DNA of 64,000 nucleotides, taken from the NCBI GenBank assembly GCA_964036045.1, contig OZ038378.1, positions 142,390,933 through 142,454,932 on the forward strand. Reading direction: 5' to 3'. This DNA is from Eutreptiella sp. 'Long Island Sound 2002'. Taxonomy: Eukaryota; Euglenozoa; Euglenophyceae; Eutreptiales; Eutreptiaceae. Shown one piece after another: positions 11,876 through 24,284 of the stretch; position 1 is the stretch's first letter; every line of letters begins with the position of its first letter. Below the pieces are notes generated by a model, which had not been told where the DNA came from, made no database searches, and saw only the letters and a list, made by a program, of their open reading frames with translations. The position numbers and the translations under genes were made by a program.

Positions 11876-14800
11876 GATCGTGCTCACTCCCCTCCTCACC
11901 ATCGTGCTCACTCCCCTCCTCACCATCATGCTCACTCCCCTCCTCACCATCGTGCTCACTCCCCTCCTCACCATCGTGCTCGCTCCCCTCCTCACCATCA
12001 TGCTCACTCCCCTCCTCACCATCATGCTCACTCCCCTCCTCACCATCGTGCTCACTCCCCTCCTCACCATCGTGCTCACTCCCCTCCTCACCATTGTGCT
12101 CACTCCCCTCCCCACCATCATGCTCACTCCCCTCCTCACCATCGTGCTCACTCCCCTCCTCACCATCATGCTCACTCCTCTCCTCACTATCGTGCTCACT
12201 CCCCTCCTCACCATCGTGCTCACTCCCCTCCCCACCATCATGCTCACTCCCCTCCTCACCATCGTGCTCACTCCCCTCCTCACCATCATGCTCACTCCCC
12301 TCCTGGCCATCGTGCTCACTCCCCTCCTCACCATCGTGCTCACTCCCCTCCTCACCATCGTGCTCACTCCCCTCCTCACCATCGTGCTCACTCCCCTCCT
12401 CACCATCGTGCTCACTCCCCTCCTCACCATCATGCTCACTCCCCTCCTCACCATCGTGCTCACTCCCCTCCTCACCATCGTGCTCACTCCCCTCCTCACC
12501 ATCGTGCTCACTCTCCTCCTCACCATCGTGCTCACTCCCCTCCTCACCATCGTGCTCACTCCCCTCCTCACCATCGTGCTCACTCCCCTCCTCACCATCG
12601 TGCTCACTCCCCTCCTCACCATCGTGCTCACTCCCCTCCTCACCATCATGCTCACTCCCCTCCTCACCATCGTGCTCACTCCCCTCCTCACCATCGTGCT
12701 CACTTCCCTCCTCACCATCGTGCTCACTCCCCTCCCCACCATCGTGCTCACTCCCCTCCTCACCATTGTGCTTACTCCCCTCCCCACCATCGTGCTCACT
12801 CCCCTCCTCACCATCGTGCTCACTCCCCTCCCCACCATCATGCTCACTCCCCTCCTCACCATCATGCTCACTCCCCTCCTCACCATTGTGCTCACTCCCC
12901 TCCCCACCATCGTGCTCACTCCCCTCCTCACCATCGTTCTCACTCCCCTCCTCACCATTGTGCTCACTCCCCTCCTCACCATCGTGCTCACTCCCCTCCT
13001 CACCATCGTGCTCACTCCCCTCCTCACCATCATGCTCACTTCCCTCCTCACCATTGTGCTCACTCCCCTCCTCACCATCGTGCTCACTCCCCTCCCCACC
13101 ATCGTGCTCACTCCCCTCCTCACCATCGTGCTCACTCCCCTCCTCACCATCGTGCTCACTCCCCTCCCCACCATCATGCTCACTCCCCTCCTCACCATCG
13201 TGCTCACTCCCCTCCTCACCATCGTGCTCACTCCCCTCCTCACCATCATGCTCACTCCCCTCCTCACCATCGTGCTCACTCCCCTCCTCACCATCGTGCT
13301 CACTCCCCTCCTCACCATCGTGCTCACTCCCCTCCTCACCATCGTGCTCACTCCCCTCCTCACCATCGTGCTCACTCCCCTCCTCACCATCGTGCTCACT
13401 CCCCTCCTCACCATCGTGCTCACTCCCCTCCTCACCATCGTGCTCACTCCCCTCCTCACCATCATGCTCACTCCCCTCCTCACCATCGTGCTCACTCCCC
13501 TCCTCACCATCGTGCTCACTTCCCTCCTCACCATCGTGCTCACTCCCCTCCCCACCATCGTGCTCACTCCCCTCCTCACCATTGTGCTTACTCCCCTCCC
13601 CACCATCGTGCTCACTCCCCTCCTCACCATCGTGCTCACTCCCCTCCCCACCGTCATGCTCACTCCCCTCCTCACCATCATGCTCACTCCCCTCCTCACC
13701 ATTGTGCTCACTCCCCTCCCCACCATCGTGCTCACTCCCCTCCTCACCATTGTGCTCACTCCCCTCCTCACCATCGTGCTCACTCCCCTCCTCACCATCG
13801 TGCTCACTCCCCTCCTCACCATCATGCTCACTTCCCTCCTCACCATTGTGCTCACTCCCCTCCTCACCATCGTGCTCACTCCCCTCCCCACCATCGTGCT
13901 CACTCCCCTCCTCACCATCGTGCTCACTCCCCTCCTCACCATCGTGCTCACTCCCCTCCCCACCATCATGCTCACTCCCCTCCTCACCATCGTGCTCACT
14001 CCCCTCCTCACCATCGTGCTCACTCCCCTCCTCACCATCATGCTCACTCCCCTCCTCACCATCGTGCTCACTCCCCTCCCCACCATCGTGCTCACTCCTC
14101 TCCTCACCATCGTGCTCACTCCCCTCCTCACCATTGTGCTCACTCCCCTCCTCACCATCGTGCTTGCTCCCCTCCTCACCATCATGCTCACTCCCCTCCT
14201 CACCATCGTGCTCACTCCCCTCCTCACCATTGTGCTCACTCCCCTCCTCACCATCGTGCTCACTTCCCTCCTCACCATCGTGCTCACTCCCCTCCTCACC
14301 ATCGTGCTCACTCCCCTCCTCACCATTGTGCTTACTCCCCTCCCCACCATCGTGCTCACTCCCCTCCTCACCATCATGCTCACTCCCCTCCTCACCATCA
14401 TGCTCACTCCCCTCCCCACCATTGTGCTCACTCCCCTCCTCACCATCGTGCTCACTCCCCTCCTCACCATCGTGCTCACTCCCCTCCTCACCATCGTGCT
14501 TGCTCCCCTCCTCACCATCATGCTCACTCCCCTCCTCACCATCGTGCTCACTCCCCTCCTCACCATCGTGCTCACTTCCCTCCCCACCATCGTGCTCACT
14601 CTCCTCCTCACCATCGTGCTCACTCCCCTCCTCACCATCGTGCTCACTCCCCTCCTCACCATCGTGCTCACTCCCCTCCTCACCATCGTGCTCACTCCCC
14701 TCCTCACCATCATGCTCACTCCCCTCCTCAACATTGTGCTCACTCCCCTCCCCACCATCGTGCTCACTCTCCTCCTCACCATCGTGCTCACTCCCCTCCT

Positions 14801-16200
14801 CACCATCGTGCTCACTCCCCTCCTCACCATCGTGCTCACTCCCCTCCTCACCATCATGCTCACTCCCCTCCTCACCATCGTGCTCACTTCCCTCCTCACC
14901 ATCATGCTCACTCCCCTCCTCACCATCGTGCTCACTCCCCTCCTCACCATCGTGCTCACTCCCCTCCTCACCATCGTGCTCACTCCCCTCCTCACCATCG
15001 TGCTCACTCCCCTCCTCACCATCGTGCTCACACCCCTCCTCACCGTCGTGCTCACTCCCCTCCTCACCATCGTGCTCACTCCCCTCCTCACCATCGTGCT
15101 TACTCCCCTCCTCACCATCGTGCTCACTCCCCTCCTCACCATCGTGCTCACTCCCCTCCTCACCATCATGCTCACTCCCCTCCTCACCATCGTGCTCACT
15201 CCCCTCCTCACCATCATGCTCACTCCCCTCCTCACCATCATGCTCACTCCCCTCCTCACCATCGTGCTCACTCCCCTCCTCACCATCATGCTCACTCCCC
15301 TCCTCACCATCGTGCTCACTCCCCTCCTCACCATCATGCTCACTCCCCTCCTCACCATCGTGCTGACTCCCCTCCTCACCATCGTGCTCACTCCCCTCCT
15401 CACCATCGTGCTCACTCCCCTCCTCACCATCGTGCTCACTCCCCTCCTCACCATCGTGCTTACTCCCCTCCTCACCATCGTGCTCACTCCCCTCCTCACC
15501 ATCGTGCTCACTCCCCTCCTCACCATCGTGCTCACTCCCCTCCTCACCATCATGCTCACTCCCCTCCTCACCATCGTGCTCACTTCCCTCCTCACCATCA
15601 TGCTCACTCCCCTCCTCACCATCGTGCTCACTCCCCTCCTCACCATCGTGCTCACTCCCCTCCTCACCATCGTGCTCACTCCCCTCCTCACCATCGTGCT
15701 CACTCCCCTCCTCACCATCGTGCTCACACCCCTCCTCACCGTCGTGCTCACTCCCCTCCTCACCATCGTGCTCACTCCCCTCCTCACCATCGTGCTTACT
15801 CCCCTCCTCACCATCGTGCTCACTCCCCTCCTCACCATCGTGCTCACTCCCCTCCTCACCATCATGCTCACTCCCCTCCTCACCATCGTGCTCACTCCCC
15901 TCCTCACCATCATGCTCACTCCCCTCCTCACCATCATGCTCACTCCCCTCCTCACCATCGTGCTCACTCCCCTCCTCACCATCATGCTCACTCCCCTCCT
16001 CACCATCGTGCTCACTCCCCTCCTCACCATCATGCTCACTCCCCTCCTCACCATCGTGCTGACTCCCCTCCTCACCATCGTGCTCACTCCCCTCCTCACC
16101 ATCGTGCTCACTCCCCTCCTCACCATCGTGCTCACTCCCCTCCTCACCATCGTGCTTACTCCCCTCCTCACCATCGTGCTCACTCCCCTCCTACCATCAT
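11876..16200 (+). repeat. 24-bp minisatellite, long arm (about 180 copies)
   Basis: About 4.3 kb of the unit CTCACTCCCCTCC then TCACCATCGTG, with point variants. Blocks of variants are themselves duplicated: a block near 12702 recurs 816 bp later (34 units), and the CACACCCC variant at 15025 and the GACTCC variant near 15361 both recur 696 bp later (29 units). The array therefore grew by segmental duplication as well as single-unit slippage. One frame encodes an LTPLLTIV octapeptide repeat over 1,400 residues; this is a result of period and composition, not evidence of a protein. Confidence 0.97.
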
Positions 16201-17170
16201 CCCCTCAGTGAAAGCCTCGGGGGCACGCCCGCTTGTGGGTGCTGTTGGGCTGTGCAGCGGAGGCACCCAAGAACAGGCCCGGGGGGTACACACCCTTGAG
16301 GCTCGTCAGACTTCGGGGGAGGCATAGACGAAACCGTCGGCGTCTCCTTCGCCACCTTGGGTTTGGGGCCATCCTCGGCGCTCACACCCGCCGCTACTTT
16401 CTATGACTCCCGCCGACACCCGCCGTGGCCGGTGTCGGCGCCAACTTCGGTTTGGGCGCGCCTCTTGCGTTGCCCTGGCCCGCCACACCGCCGCGCGCAT
16501 GCGACGTGCGTTGCGCGGTGCGGCCCGCGTGGGGTCAGGGATGTGGTTGGACGCGGGTGCACGGGGAGGGGGGGTGTCGTCGCAAGGCGTAGGGGCGCGT
16601 GGGAGAGGCCGTCGGTTGTTGTTTGGGGGTCGGGGCTGTGGTGATGGGGCGATGGTATCGCGACGGGGCGCTTGTCAACGGGGGCCAACGATCTGGAGCA
16701 AAGGCGAAGTCTGAAGCGCCGGCCACTCTCGAACACTTGTCGTCAAAAAAAAAATCAAGCGAAGGCCTGGGGAACTGGTACTGCCGCGTGTAGTGCCCGC
16801 GCCACGACTCCGAAGCACTTGTGTCCCTCAGGGCGGCGGCGGATCGGACGAGTGCCGAGTCGCGAAGCCCCAGCCCCCGGGGGCCTGCCTCCCGCGCAGG
16901 TGTGTCGCCCGCGCGCCCGCGACCCTCTTTCACGGGCTGGACCCCCCGGCCGCACCCGCGACCGCGAGACTTTGGAGGTGTGGCCGGGCCTCGTTCTGTC
17001 GAAAGGTGCGGTGGTGCTCGTGCAGGCGCGGACTGGCCCACTAGTGCGTCCACTCTCGCATCACAACCGCCCCCCCCCCCCCCTCCAAGGGACCGCAAGG
17101 CGCTGGTGTGCCACGGTAGATCGATAGAGCCCTACAGAATTGAGGGGGGCGGTTGGGAAAAGGGCTTAAT
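16201..17170. other. No recognisable gene
   Basis: GC-rich non-coding DNA with a short A run at 16747-16755 and a C run at 17070-17083. Several frames are open from composition alone. Confidence 0.4.
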
Positions 17171-18068
17171 TGACAGGACCATTGATCAGTTATGATGAAC
17201 TCTGAAATCTTTTGCGAGCATTGAAAATAGTCCTTTTTCCGCGGGGAAAATTCCGTATTTCAACTCGGTGCGGAATTTTCCCCTCATTTTTCGAGGGGAG
17301 GTGCGGAGTTTTTTCGCTGCGGAATTGTGCCCGTGTCAGCCACCGTAGGACCCGTTTGGGTTTTTGTCTTGGCATGATCGTGCTAAATGAGGGGGCTAAT
17401 GTGTGCTGGTGTCTCATCAGCAGCAAGGCGCAAGCTTGTGGGTATGCTCTGCAGATTCTCTGTTGAAGTATCAAAACCGATGCAGCAAAGCCAATGGCGC
17501 TGCAACAATGATGGGAAATCACTGGAATCCTGTCAAGTTGAGAACAGGGAAGACAACCGCGGCTTTGCATTCAGCCACTCATCCGGCATCCGACTTCCAA
17601 TCCACCTGAAACGACTGTCCGCTGTAAAGCGCTGTCCCTGTCAACCGCCCCGACCGCCCAGCCCTGGACCTTTCAGACGGTGACTGAGATGCGATGTTTG
17701 CCGCCACTCGTTGTTTGCCAAAATTTCAAGGCTTGTCAACGGATGCCGATCCGTGGTGCCTGAACGAAAAGACAAGCCACGTGCTGCCGTTCGTTGCCAA
17801 TCCGGTCGTTGTTAGCTCAGCAGGGGTTTTTGGATTCCTCGTGTGCCATACGTTTTGCGTTCCCGGTGGTGTTTTTGTTTTGAATCATTGCGCGTTGCTT
17901 TGTTGTGTTGTGTGTCTTTTGGGGATCGCAATCCCGGGTTCCCCTTTGCTTCCGATGCACCCAAGATTTGGGAGGTGCGGAATATTCCCCTGCGGAAAAA
18001 AGTGATCTTTCATGCTCTGCTGAAAGGGCTGTTTTATATAGAGGCTTCATCCTGATCAACTCTTGACA
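17171..18068. mobile_element. Candidate non-autonomous DNA transposon with ~95-bp terminal inverted repeats
   Basis: The left arm (about 17171-17282) and right arm (about 17975-18068) match as reverse complements with indels. Shared blocks include GCGGAAAAA next to GGAATTTTCCCC or GGAATATTCCCC, then ATGCTC and CTGATCAA. The ~690 bp between them contain no recognisable transposase. This is the architecture of a MITE-like element; the exact ends and target duplication could not be fixed. Confidence 0.5.
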
Positions 18069-18904
18069 GATTCAAATTTTTTGTATTGCTCACATCCATT
18101 TCAGATGTTTGCTGTTGCAGTGATTTGGATTTTCTGATTGCATGTATCCCTTTTAAAACCCTGTACAGAAATCCCTCCCCCCCCGGTATTTGACCCCCCC
18201 CGGTGCCCCCGCCCGCTCAGGGCACGCCATGCGCGGACCTGCATTCCCCCGCTGTTGTTGTGCTCCTCAGCATCGGAGGCGGCGGGTGCCGGCGGTGGAG
18301 CCGGGGCCATGTGCTGCGGTGGTGTCCGCCGTGGGGGCCCTTCTGACGATGATCTACTGCCAATACCGCCCCCGCGGAACGGTATGCGGCGCTTGTGTTG
18401 CCGACCGCCCCCCGCCCGATGCCTCCGGTTTGAGGGGGGGGGGGGGGGGCGGAGTGAAGGGGCCCCGGGGGCGTGCGGTGTGTGCTCCCCCTGCACAATC
18501 CGTGGGGAAGAGCTCCCGGGCCTGGGCAGTCTCTGGATGTGTTGCGGGGATGCCAGGTCCGGTCGAGCACAGGCGCTCATCCGACGGCCCGCAGCGGTGT
18601 TGGGGATGGTTCCCGATGGTGTCCGGGAGCCGGGCATCGCTGTGATCAGTTGAGTGACCTAGTTGCTGGGGTCCTCCTGACAGGGCTAAGCAGACCCTAG
18701 TGGTGAGTGCCATACTTCGCTTGAGCGAACCGGCGGGGGGTAATCGCCGAGACCACCACTGGGGGCCTGCAGCGCGGGCGCCACACCACGGGCTGGGGTC
18801 TGAGCGAAGGTTAATGCCGTATGGATCCTTAATGTCTTGACCACCACAACCCGCCGCCATGGAGAAACATAAATGGTGGGGTCAAGACAGCGGCTTGGCG
18901 GACC
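18069..18904. other. No recognisable gene; part of repeat R 3' side near 18447
   Basis: The sequence GGAGTGAAGGGGCCCCGGGG at 18451 recurs at 19016 immediately after a repeat-R core. A G run lies at 18435-18448. No coding motif is seen. Confidence 0.4.
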
Positions 18905-19045
18905 TTCATGAGAAGAAGGAGAAGACCGACACTGCATCATGCGGTGAAGGATAAACGGGTGACTGTCCTGGGCCCCGTAAAGCAACCAGAGATGGACTTT
19001 ATGTCACACAGGGGGCGGAGTGAAGGGGCCCCGGGGGCGTGCGGT
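18905..19045 (+). repeat. Dispersed repeat family R, divergent copy
   Basis: Contains CGGGTGACTGTCC, a GGGCCCCGTAAAG stretch and ATGTCACACAGGGGG in the order and spacing of the 10.0-kb copy; the 5' half is diverged. Confidence 0.6.
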
Positions 19046-19404
19046 GCGGGCGGGGCTGCCCCGGGGCACTGCGACGGTCGGGTCGCGGCGGCGGCGGTGT
19101 TGCACTGGCCCGCGGCCGCGTCCCATCGCATTGCGTGGCCACGTCGCAGTGCTTCGGGGCCGCGCCGTCGTGTGCCATGGCTCAGGGGTGTGCGCAGGAC
19201 CGCCATTCCAAAAGAATTTCCAAAAAAATTTCCCAAAACATTCGGCGCCCCCCCCCCCCTCATGTGTTCGGCGCTGGCAGGCCGCTTCGCATGATTGGCC
19301 GCGCTGTTGGAGGGCCGCCAGGGGAGGGAGGGCCGCAGCCACCCCCCACAGGAACGGCTGCGTGGCAGGGGCCCGCGTGGGGCAGGGCTTCTGGTATTTC
19401 CGTG

Positions 19405-19935
19405 GCAGGAAAATCACGGAAAATCACGGAAATAGGCCAACGTTGAAAATCACGGAAATCACGGAAAATCACGGAAAATCACGGAACCAGAAATTGAAGT
19501 TCCTATTGTTTGCTATTGTTGTTCCTGGTTGCCACGAAAAATCACGGAAAATCACGGAAACGGAAATGAAAGTTCCTATTGTTTGCTATTGTTGTTCCTG
19601 GCGCCGTTGGATGGAATTGGTATGGGCAAGGACCTGTGTGAGGCCTGTGTCACCATGTTTTGCAATGGTGATGTTGAAGAACGGTTCGCCAAATGGCAGT
19701 AGGCCGCCCCCAAATGTGTTGTGCTTTGTTTCGTCTCTTGTGGGTGTCCAGGTGAGGCAAAGGCGATGCATAAGGAGCTTTTTTGTACCACGGAGACACC
19801 ACAGAAAATCACGGAAATATCACGGAAATGCCACGGAAAATCACGGAAAATCACGGAAAATCACGGAAAGGCACGGAAAATCACGGAAAATCACGGAAAA
19901 TCACGGAAGGGTTTTTTCAGGCCAATCACGGAAAT
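19405..19935 (+). repeat. Clusters of a 10-bp repeat (AATCACGGAA)
   Basis: Runs of AAATCACGGA lie at about 19410-19490, 19540-19562 and 19802-19932. Between the first two, a ~30-bp segment beginning GTTCCTATTGTTTGC is duplicated (19500 and 19573). Stop codons are rare because of the repeat, so the ORF over it is not taken as a gene. Confidence 0.85.
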
Positions 19936-20524
19936 AGTAGAAGCCCTGCGTGGGGCACACGGGGCTGAGCGGCGGATCGAATCCCAACGCCGTTTCCGGG
20001 CTCCATCTCTTGTGCGCATATCCCACTGCCAAATTGAGTGCTTGTGTTTTTGCACAAAACCACAGAACGCACACAAAACACATTCCAAAGGGGCCCAAAA
20101 CCATCGCCAAACAACGCACAAACGTCAACAGACACCAATGCACATGGATGAACAACGGTTGCTCCCCAAAAGCAGCAGCGAACGCATAAACGCGCTGATT
20201 TGCCATTGGGCCAGTGGCCTCGCCAGCACGGCGTTCAAGCTTGTTCCAAGGCCTTGACGCGGCGTTCACAGTCCACAAGGCACGGGCAACTCTGATGTTG
20301 AAGGGTCTTCCCGCCCCCCCATTGTGGAAGCGTGCGTGCCTCTTGGCAGACTGCTGCTGGGCTGCGCTGTGGGTGTTGGGGTTGGTGTCCGCCCCTCTTT
20401 TTGCGTATCCCAAGGGCACTCATGCCCCCCCTACCCCAACAGCTCTTGCCCCTTGTACTCCACCCATGCGGACACCAACAAACCGGGACCTAATGGTGGG
20501 GGGACGGCCTGTGGACAGAGGCGC
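19936..20524. other. No recognisable gene
   Basis: Mixed-composition non-coding DNA; no motif or repeat was recognised. Confidence 0.4.
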
Positions 20525-20720
20525 GTGGACAACAAAAAAGAAACAGTCACACGACCCCCACAACAACCAGCACAACCCCCAACACGCCAACTACTGACGC
20601 CCAAACGGCACATCCCGCCACATCCCGCACAGCCCCGGCACACCAACAACTGGGCTCCGCGAACGCGGAAACGACACCAGCAGGACCCGACGGAATGTCA
20701 CACAGGGGGGGGGGGAGGCA
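20525..20720 (+). repeat. Dispersed repeat family R, copy with internal deletion
   Basis: Matches the 10.0-kb copy from the AACAGTCA and CAACAACCAGCACA blocks to GGGCTCCGCGAACGCGGAAA. It then jumps straight to GACGGAATGTCACAC, missing about 90 bp. Confidence 0.7.
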
Positions 20721-20963
20721 AGGGGACAGAAGGCGGGTTCGCTTTTTGCTCTGGGAAAGCTTTGCACCTGCAAAGGCCCTGTGGCCCCCATTGAAGGGCT
20801 GATTTGACTCGGGAAATGTGGTGGTTTGAGCTGGCGTGTGTGAGGGGGGGGGGGAAGGCTGGGGGGCACGTTTGGGGGTATGCTACATTTCATGGCCCGT
20901 GGCCACATGGAGGACGGGCTTGGGGCCAGAGTCCAGATGCGGCTTGTTTTTTGGTGTGTACCT

Positions 20964-21115
20964 CTCACTGAGTTTTGGGGTGCTCTTACTGAGTTTTGGG
21001 GTGCTTTTACTGAGTTTTGGGGTGCTCTTACTGAGTTTTGGGGTGCTCTTACTGAGTTTGGGGATGCTCTTACTGAGTTTTGGGGTGCTCTTACTGAGTT
21101 TTGGGGTGTGGGGGC
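20964..21115 (+). repeat. 21-bp tandem repeat, about 7 copies
   Basis: The unit is CTGAGTTTTGGGGTGCTCTTA with few changes. Being a multiple of 3, it reads as an LTEFWGA heptapeptide in one frame; I do not regard it as coding. Confidence 0.9.
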
Positions 21116-22067
21116 ACAGCACTGTGACTGAGCACATGCCAGTGTGGCCAAACCCCTGCTGGCGTTCCCAGCAACGGCGAGAACCGGACGTATCCTGTCC
21201 CTTGGCGCGCCTGACCCAATCATCCTCTACCTTGGTGAGAGGGGCGGGGGGGACTCCCAGTCACCCCAGTATCACGTTCGGGCGGCTTTGGGGGACCCCA
21301 AGCCACTCTACCAGGCCAGTCGGATGCGGAACAGTCCCAATCACCTGGTGTGTGGGGAGGGAACACATTGTTTGCTGCCCCCCTATCACGATCACCGCGG
21401 CCAACCCAACGGCGCCTATCCCGCTTGGTCAAAGCAAACCACAGGGCCTGCTGCGTGGGGCCACGGATGTCCCTACGCACCGGCGACCCTCCATTGGCGC
21501 CCATGCAACAAGATGCAGCAAGAACTATTCAATCAGGAATATGAGTACAGGGGCACAATGGACCTGGGCACAACGAATGTTCATCACGGGTTGAGCGCAC
21601 CCCCCCCCCCCCCCAAGGCCTGGCCCGCGCGCCCCTTACGTTCCCCTTGTGGAACAGCGCAACGGCTGCGGGAGCACTGCCAGGGTCGCGTGTGCGGAAC
21701 GGGGGGGGGCGGGGGGCTGATGGGAGGCTTTCCTCGCAGTCTGGGTGCCCAAAGTGTCGCGTCTCAGGGCTTATGTCGCCATGTTGACCCCCCCCCCCCC
21801 GCACCCCCACTTGGGGCGTTGCAGGGGGGGTGCAGGCCCCCTTAGAGGACACTTGGGGGGGAGGTGGGCTCAATACGGTAGAGGGTGTGCGGGTGGTGGT
21901 ACACAGCCCTTCTGCCCCCTGTCCGCCGGGGACCCCAACGCGGCATGTGGCCACGTGCCTCCACCCCCGGTCGACTGTGATATGGCAGGGGTTGTGTAGC
22001 CATCGTGTTTGGTCTCCGCTCTGGGGACCGTGAGATGGCACACCCCCGCTGCTTGCCCCTGCGCCAG

Positions 22068-22106
<39 letters not shown>

Positions 22107-22829
22107 AACACAGCACACACACCAGTAATTTCACACCAGTAATTCTCTGATACCCAGGATGGGGGGAGGGGGGGTTGGAACAGGCGAAATTTGGAATGCC
22201 AAAACCCGGCAGAAACAAAGATGTGCCAAATGATGCCCTGGTATTCGAAGGTCCGCAACTCAGAAGTCTCAGAAGTCATTTCTCGCGCCCTTGGCATGCG
22301 CATTCCCCTGGTGCCCGCGCACCTTCCTCTACGGGGAACCAACCGCCACCATCCAGAGGCCTCCAGGAACTAAGGACAAGCCTCCATCAAACAGCACCGA
22401 ACAACCAAAGGCCCAAAGGAAATGACAACCCCCGTTCATGGCCCGTGCTTGGTCCACAATCGGGGGATTTCGTCCCAGAATTCCTCGTGGTATTGAAGAA
22501 GTGATGGCAAATTTCCTCCACCCCATTCCAAACAAACTTCGCATTTACCTAAATCACCCCCCCCCCCCCCACTGCCAGGACAAGTCATCCGGGGGCTCCG
22601 TTGACACGACCAAAACACGTTCGGGCCCACAGAGGGTCAGAATGAGCAGTGGCGAGAGACCAATAGGCGCCGCAAAAGGCACACAATCAGATACCGAGGC
22701 CTTGTGCCAACCCTTCCCCCCCCCCCGCCCCCGGCAGAGTACGGGATGCCCCTACACGGCGCCTCAGACCCGGATGCACGCCATCGTTTGCAGGGCGCCG
22801 TTGCACAGGAGCCCTGCCAGCCCGCACTC
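21116..22829. other. No recognisable gene; (CA)n microsatellite at 22069-22104
   Basis: C and G runs near 21601-21614, 21790-21800, 22557-22570 and 22715-22725 dominate. Possible 3' splice sites of the downstream MinC-like gene lie at 22737, 22793 and 22808 (CAG ends), so upstream exons of that gene may be here, but I could not identify any. Confidence 0.4.
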
Positions 22830-23672
22830 ATGGCCCTCCTTCCCGTCGGTGGTGAGCCCGTCCCCGCCTCCGAAGCGGACCGCCCGCACTACGTCCGTTC
22901 GGGGCTAGGCCCCGGGGGCACCATCGAGCACCTCCAGGGCAGCGTCGTGGTCAAGGGCGACGTGCCGGAGGGAGCGGTCGTGCGGGCGTCCGGCGACGTG
23001 GTCGTGCTGGGGCAGTTGCGCGGTGAGGCCCACGCCGGCTGCGCGGGCGACCGCGCGGCGGAGGTGGTGGCGCTGGGCCTGGACCCGCGGCGCGTCAGCA
23101 TCGCCGGGGTGCCGGGGCCGCCGGACCGCCGCAGTGCCCCCGGGGCACCGACGTGCGCCCGCCTCGCGGCCGACGGGACGGTCGTGGTGGGCCCCGGCCC
23201 CGGCGGCGGTGCCGCGGGCGCGGGCGTCGGCGCGGCGGCCCCGGGCCGGGCCCGCCTGACCCCCGCCGGGCGCGCGGCGGTCTTCACGGGGGCGTACATC
23301 GCCGCCGTCGGGCTGTGCGCGCTGTTCGCCCCCGCGGCGACGTTCGCGACGCTGTTCCGCGCGGCCCCGCAGCCGCTGGGCTGGGGGCGGGTGCTCGGGG
23401 TGCTGGCCGCCTGCTTCGGGGCGTACTACGCCGGCGCCGCCTACGGGGAGGCCCGCGGGTGGGGGGCGCGCGGGTTCTACTGGTCGACGGTCGCCGGCCG
23501 CCTGTTCTTGGTGGGGGCGTTCGGGTGGCTGGTGGCCACCGGGCGCTTTGCGGAGCCGGCCCTGCTGGTGCTGGCGGCCGCCAACCTTCTCGGGGCCCTG
23601 TCCATGTGCTGGGCCTTGCGCCGGGAGCCGGGCCCGCGGCACGACGGCCGCGTCCGGCTGCGGGGCGGCTGA
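22830..23672 (+). CDS. MinC C-terminal domain fused to a four-helix membrane domain
   Basis: A 280-residue ORF from ATG 22830. Residues 22-93 match the MinC C-terminal beta-helix: VRSG near the start, VVVKGDVPEGAVV, ASGDVVVLGQLRGEAHAG, a GDR, and VSIAG. Residues ~109-122 (ARLAADGTVVV) resemble the strand that closes cyanobacterial MinC. MinC inhibits FtsZ ring assembly and binds MinD through this domain; eukaryotic copies act in plastid or mitochondrial division. After an A/G/P linker come four predicted membrane helices (about 148-170, 184-203, 219-236, 242-263) resembling small four-TM proteins of bacteria and plastids. The MinC N-terminal (FtsZ-facing) domain is absent here. The frame stays open upstream to at least 22704 and acceptor-like CAGs occur, so an upstream exon could supply it and a transit peptide. 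Very high third-position GC fits a host gene. Confidence 0.75.
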   Translation: MALLPVGGEPVPASEADRPHYVRSGLGPGGTIEHLQGSVVVKGDVPEGAVVRASGDVVVLGQLRGEAHAGCAGDRAAEVVALGLDPRRVSIAGVPGPPDRRSAPGAPTCARLAADGTVVVGPGPGGGAAGAGVGAAAPGRARLTPAGRAAVFTGAYIAAVGLCALFAPAATFATLFRAAPQPLGWGRVLGVLAACFGAYYAGAAYGEARGWGARGFYWSTVAGRLFLVGAFGWLVATGRFAEPALLVLAAANLLGALSMCWALRREPGPRHDGRVRLRGG

Positions 23673-24284
23673 CGGGGCCGCAGGCGGCGGAGCGCGCGTG
23701 CCGCCGGGGCAGAGTGGGGGCGTGCGGTGCTCCAGGGCCACGGGCAGAAGAGCGAGCGGAGGATGTGGTGCTCTGCGAACTGCCGCCGGGGAACGTACCG
23801 TGTCCCCGGGTTTTGGGGGACGGCCCCCATGATCGTGATGCCGGTGGTGCTGTGAGGGCGCTGTGAGGGGGAGAGGGCGTGGGGCGACCCCAACCGATGC
23901 CCAGGAACGACCGTGCACTTCTGCCGCGCGCACGCGGTCGTTCCAAACGGCGTTGGATGAACGCGGCCCTGCGCTGTTCCGGCAGCTTCGCGTCCGCCTG
24001 AACTCGTTTGAAAATGCATCGACCCGAAGGCACATCGCCAGACGCTGGCACAGCCACCGGGCGGTGGGAAGGCGCCCGGGGCATTGCGGTGGGTACGTTG
24101 GTCCGGGTATGCCGCTGTTTCTTGTTGGGGGGGGTCTGTTCAACGACAGTCTTTCACAAAGGCCATCGGACTTGCAATCCAAAAGGGTGTTGTTGGCGCC
24201 GTGCTGCTCCGCGAAAAGCTCAGTTTCGTTCCCCCTTTGCCTCATGAGCCTCCGCTGATTTCTGGCACTTGGAGGGGGTCATGA
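23673..24284. other. No gene seen
   Basis: GC-rich downstream flank of the MinC-like gene; no further domain is recognisable. Confidence 0.4.

Noticed and set aside
11876-16211. Very long ORFs (over 1,200 codons) on both strands
   Set aside because: They arise from a 24-bp repeat unit lacking stops; the peptide is a pure octamer repeat with no start context or domain.
22905-24245. Long minus-strand ORF opposite the MinC-like gene
   Set aside because: It is a composition shadow of very GC-rich coding DNA, rich in Arg, Ala and Pro without motifs.
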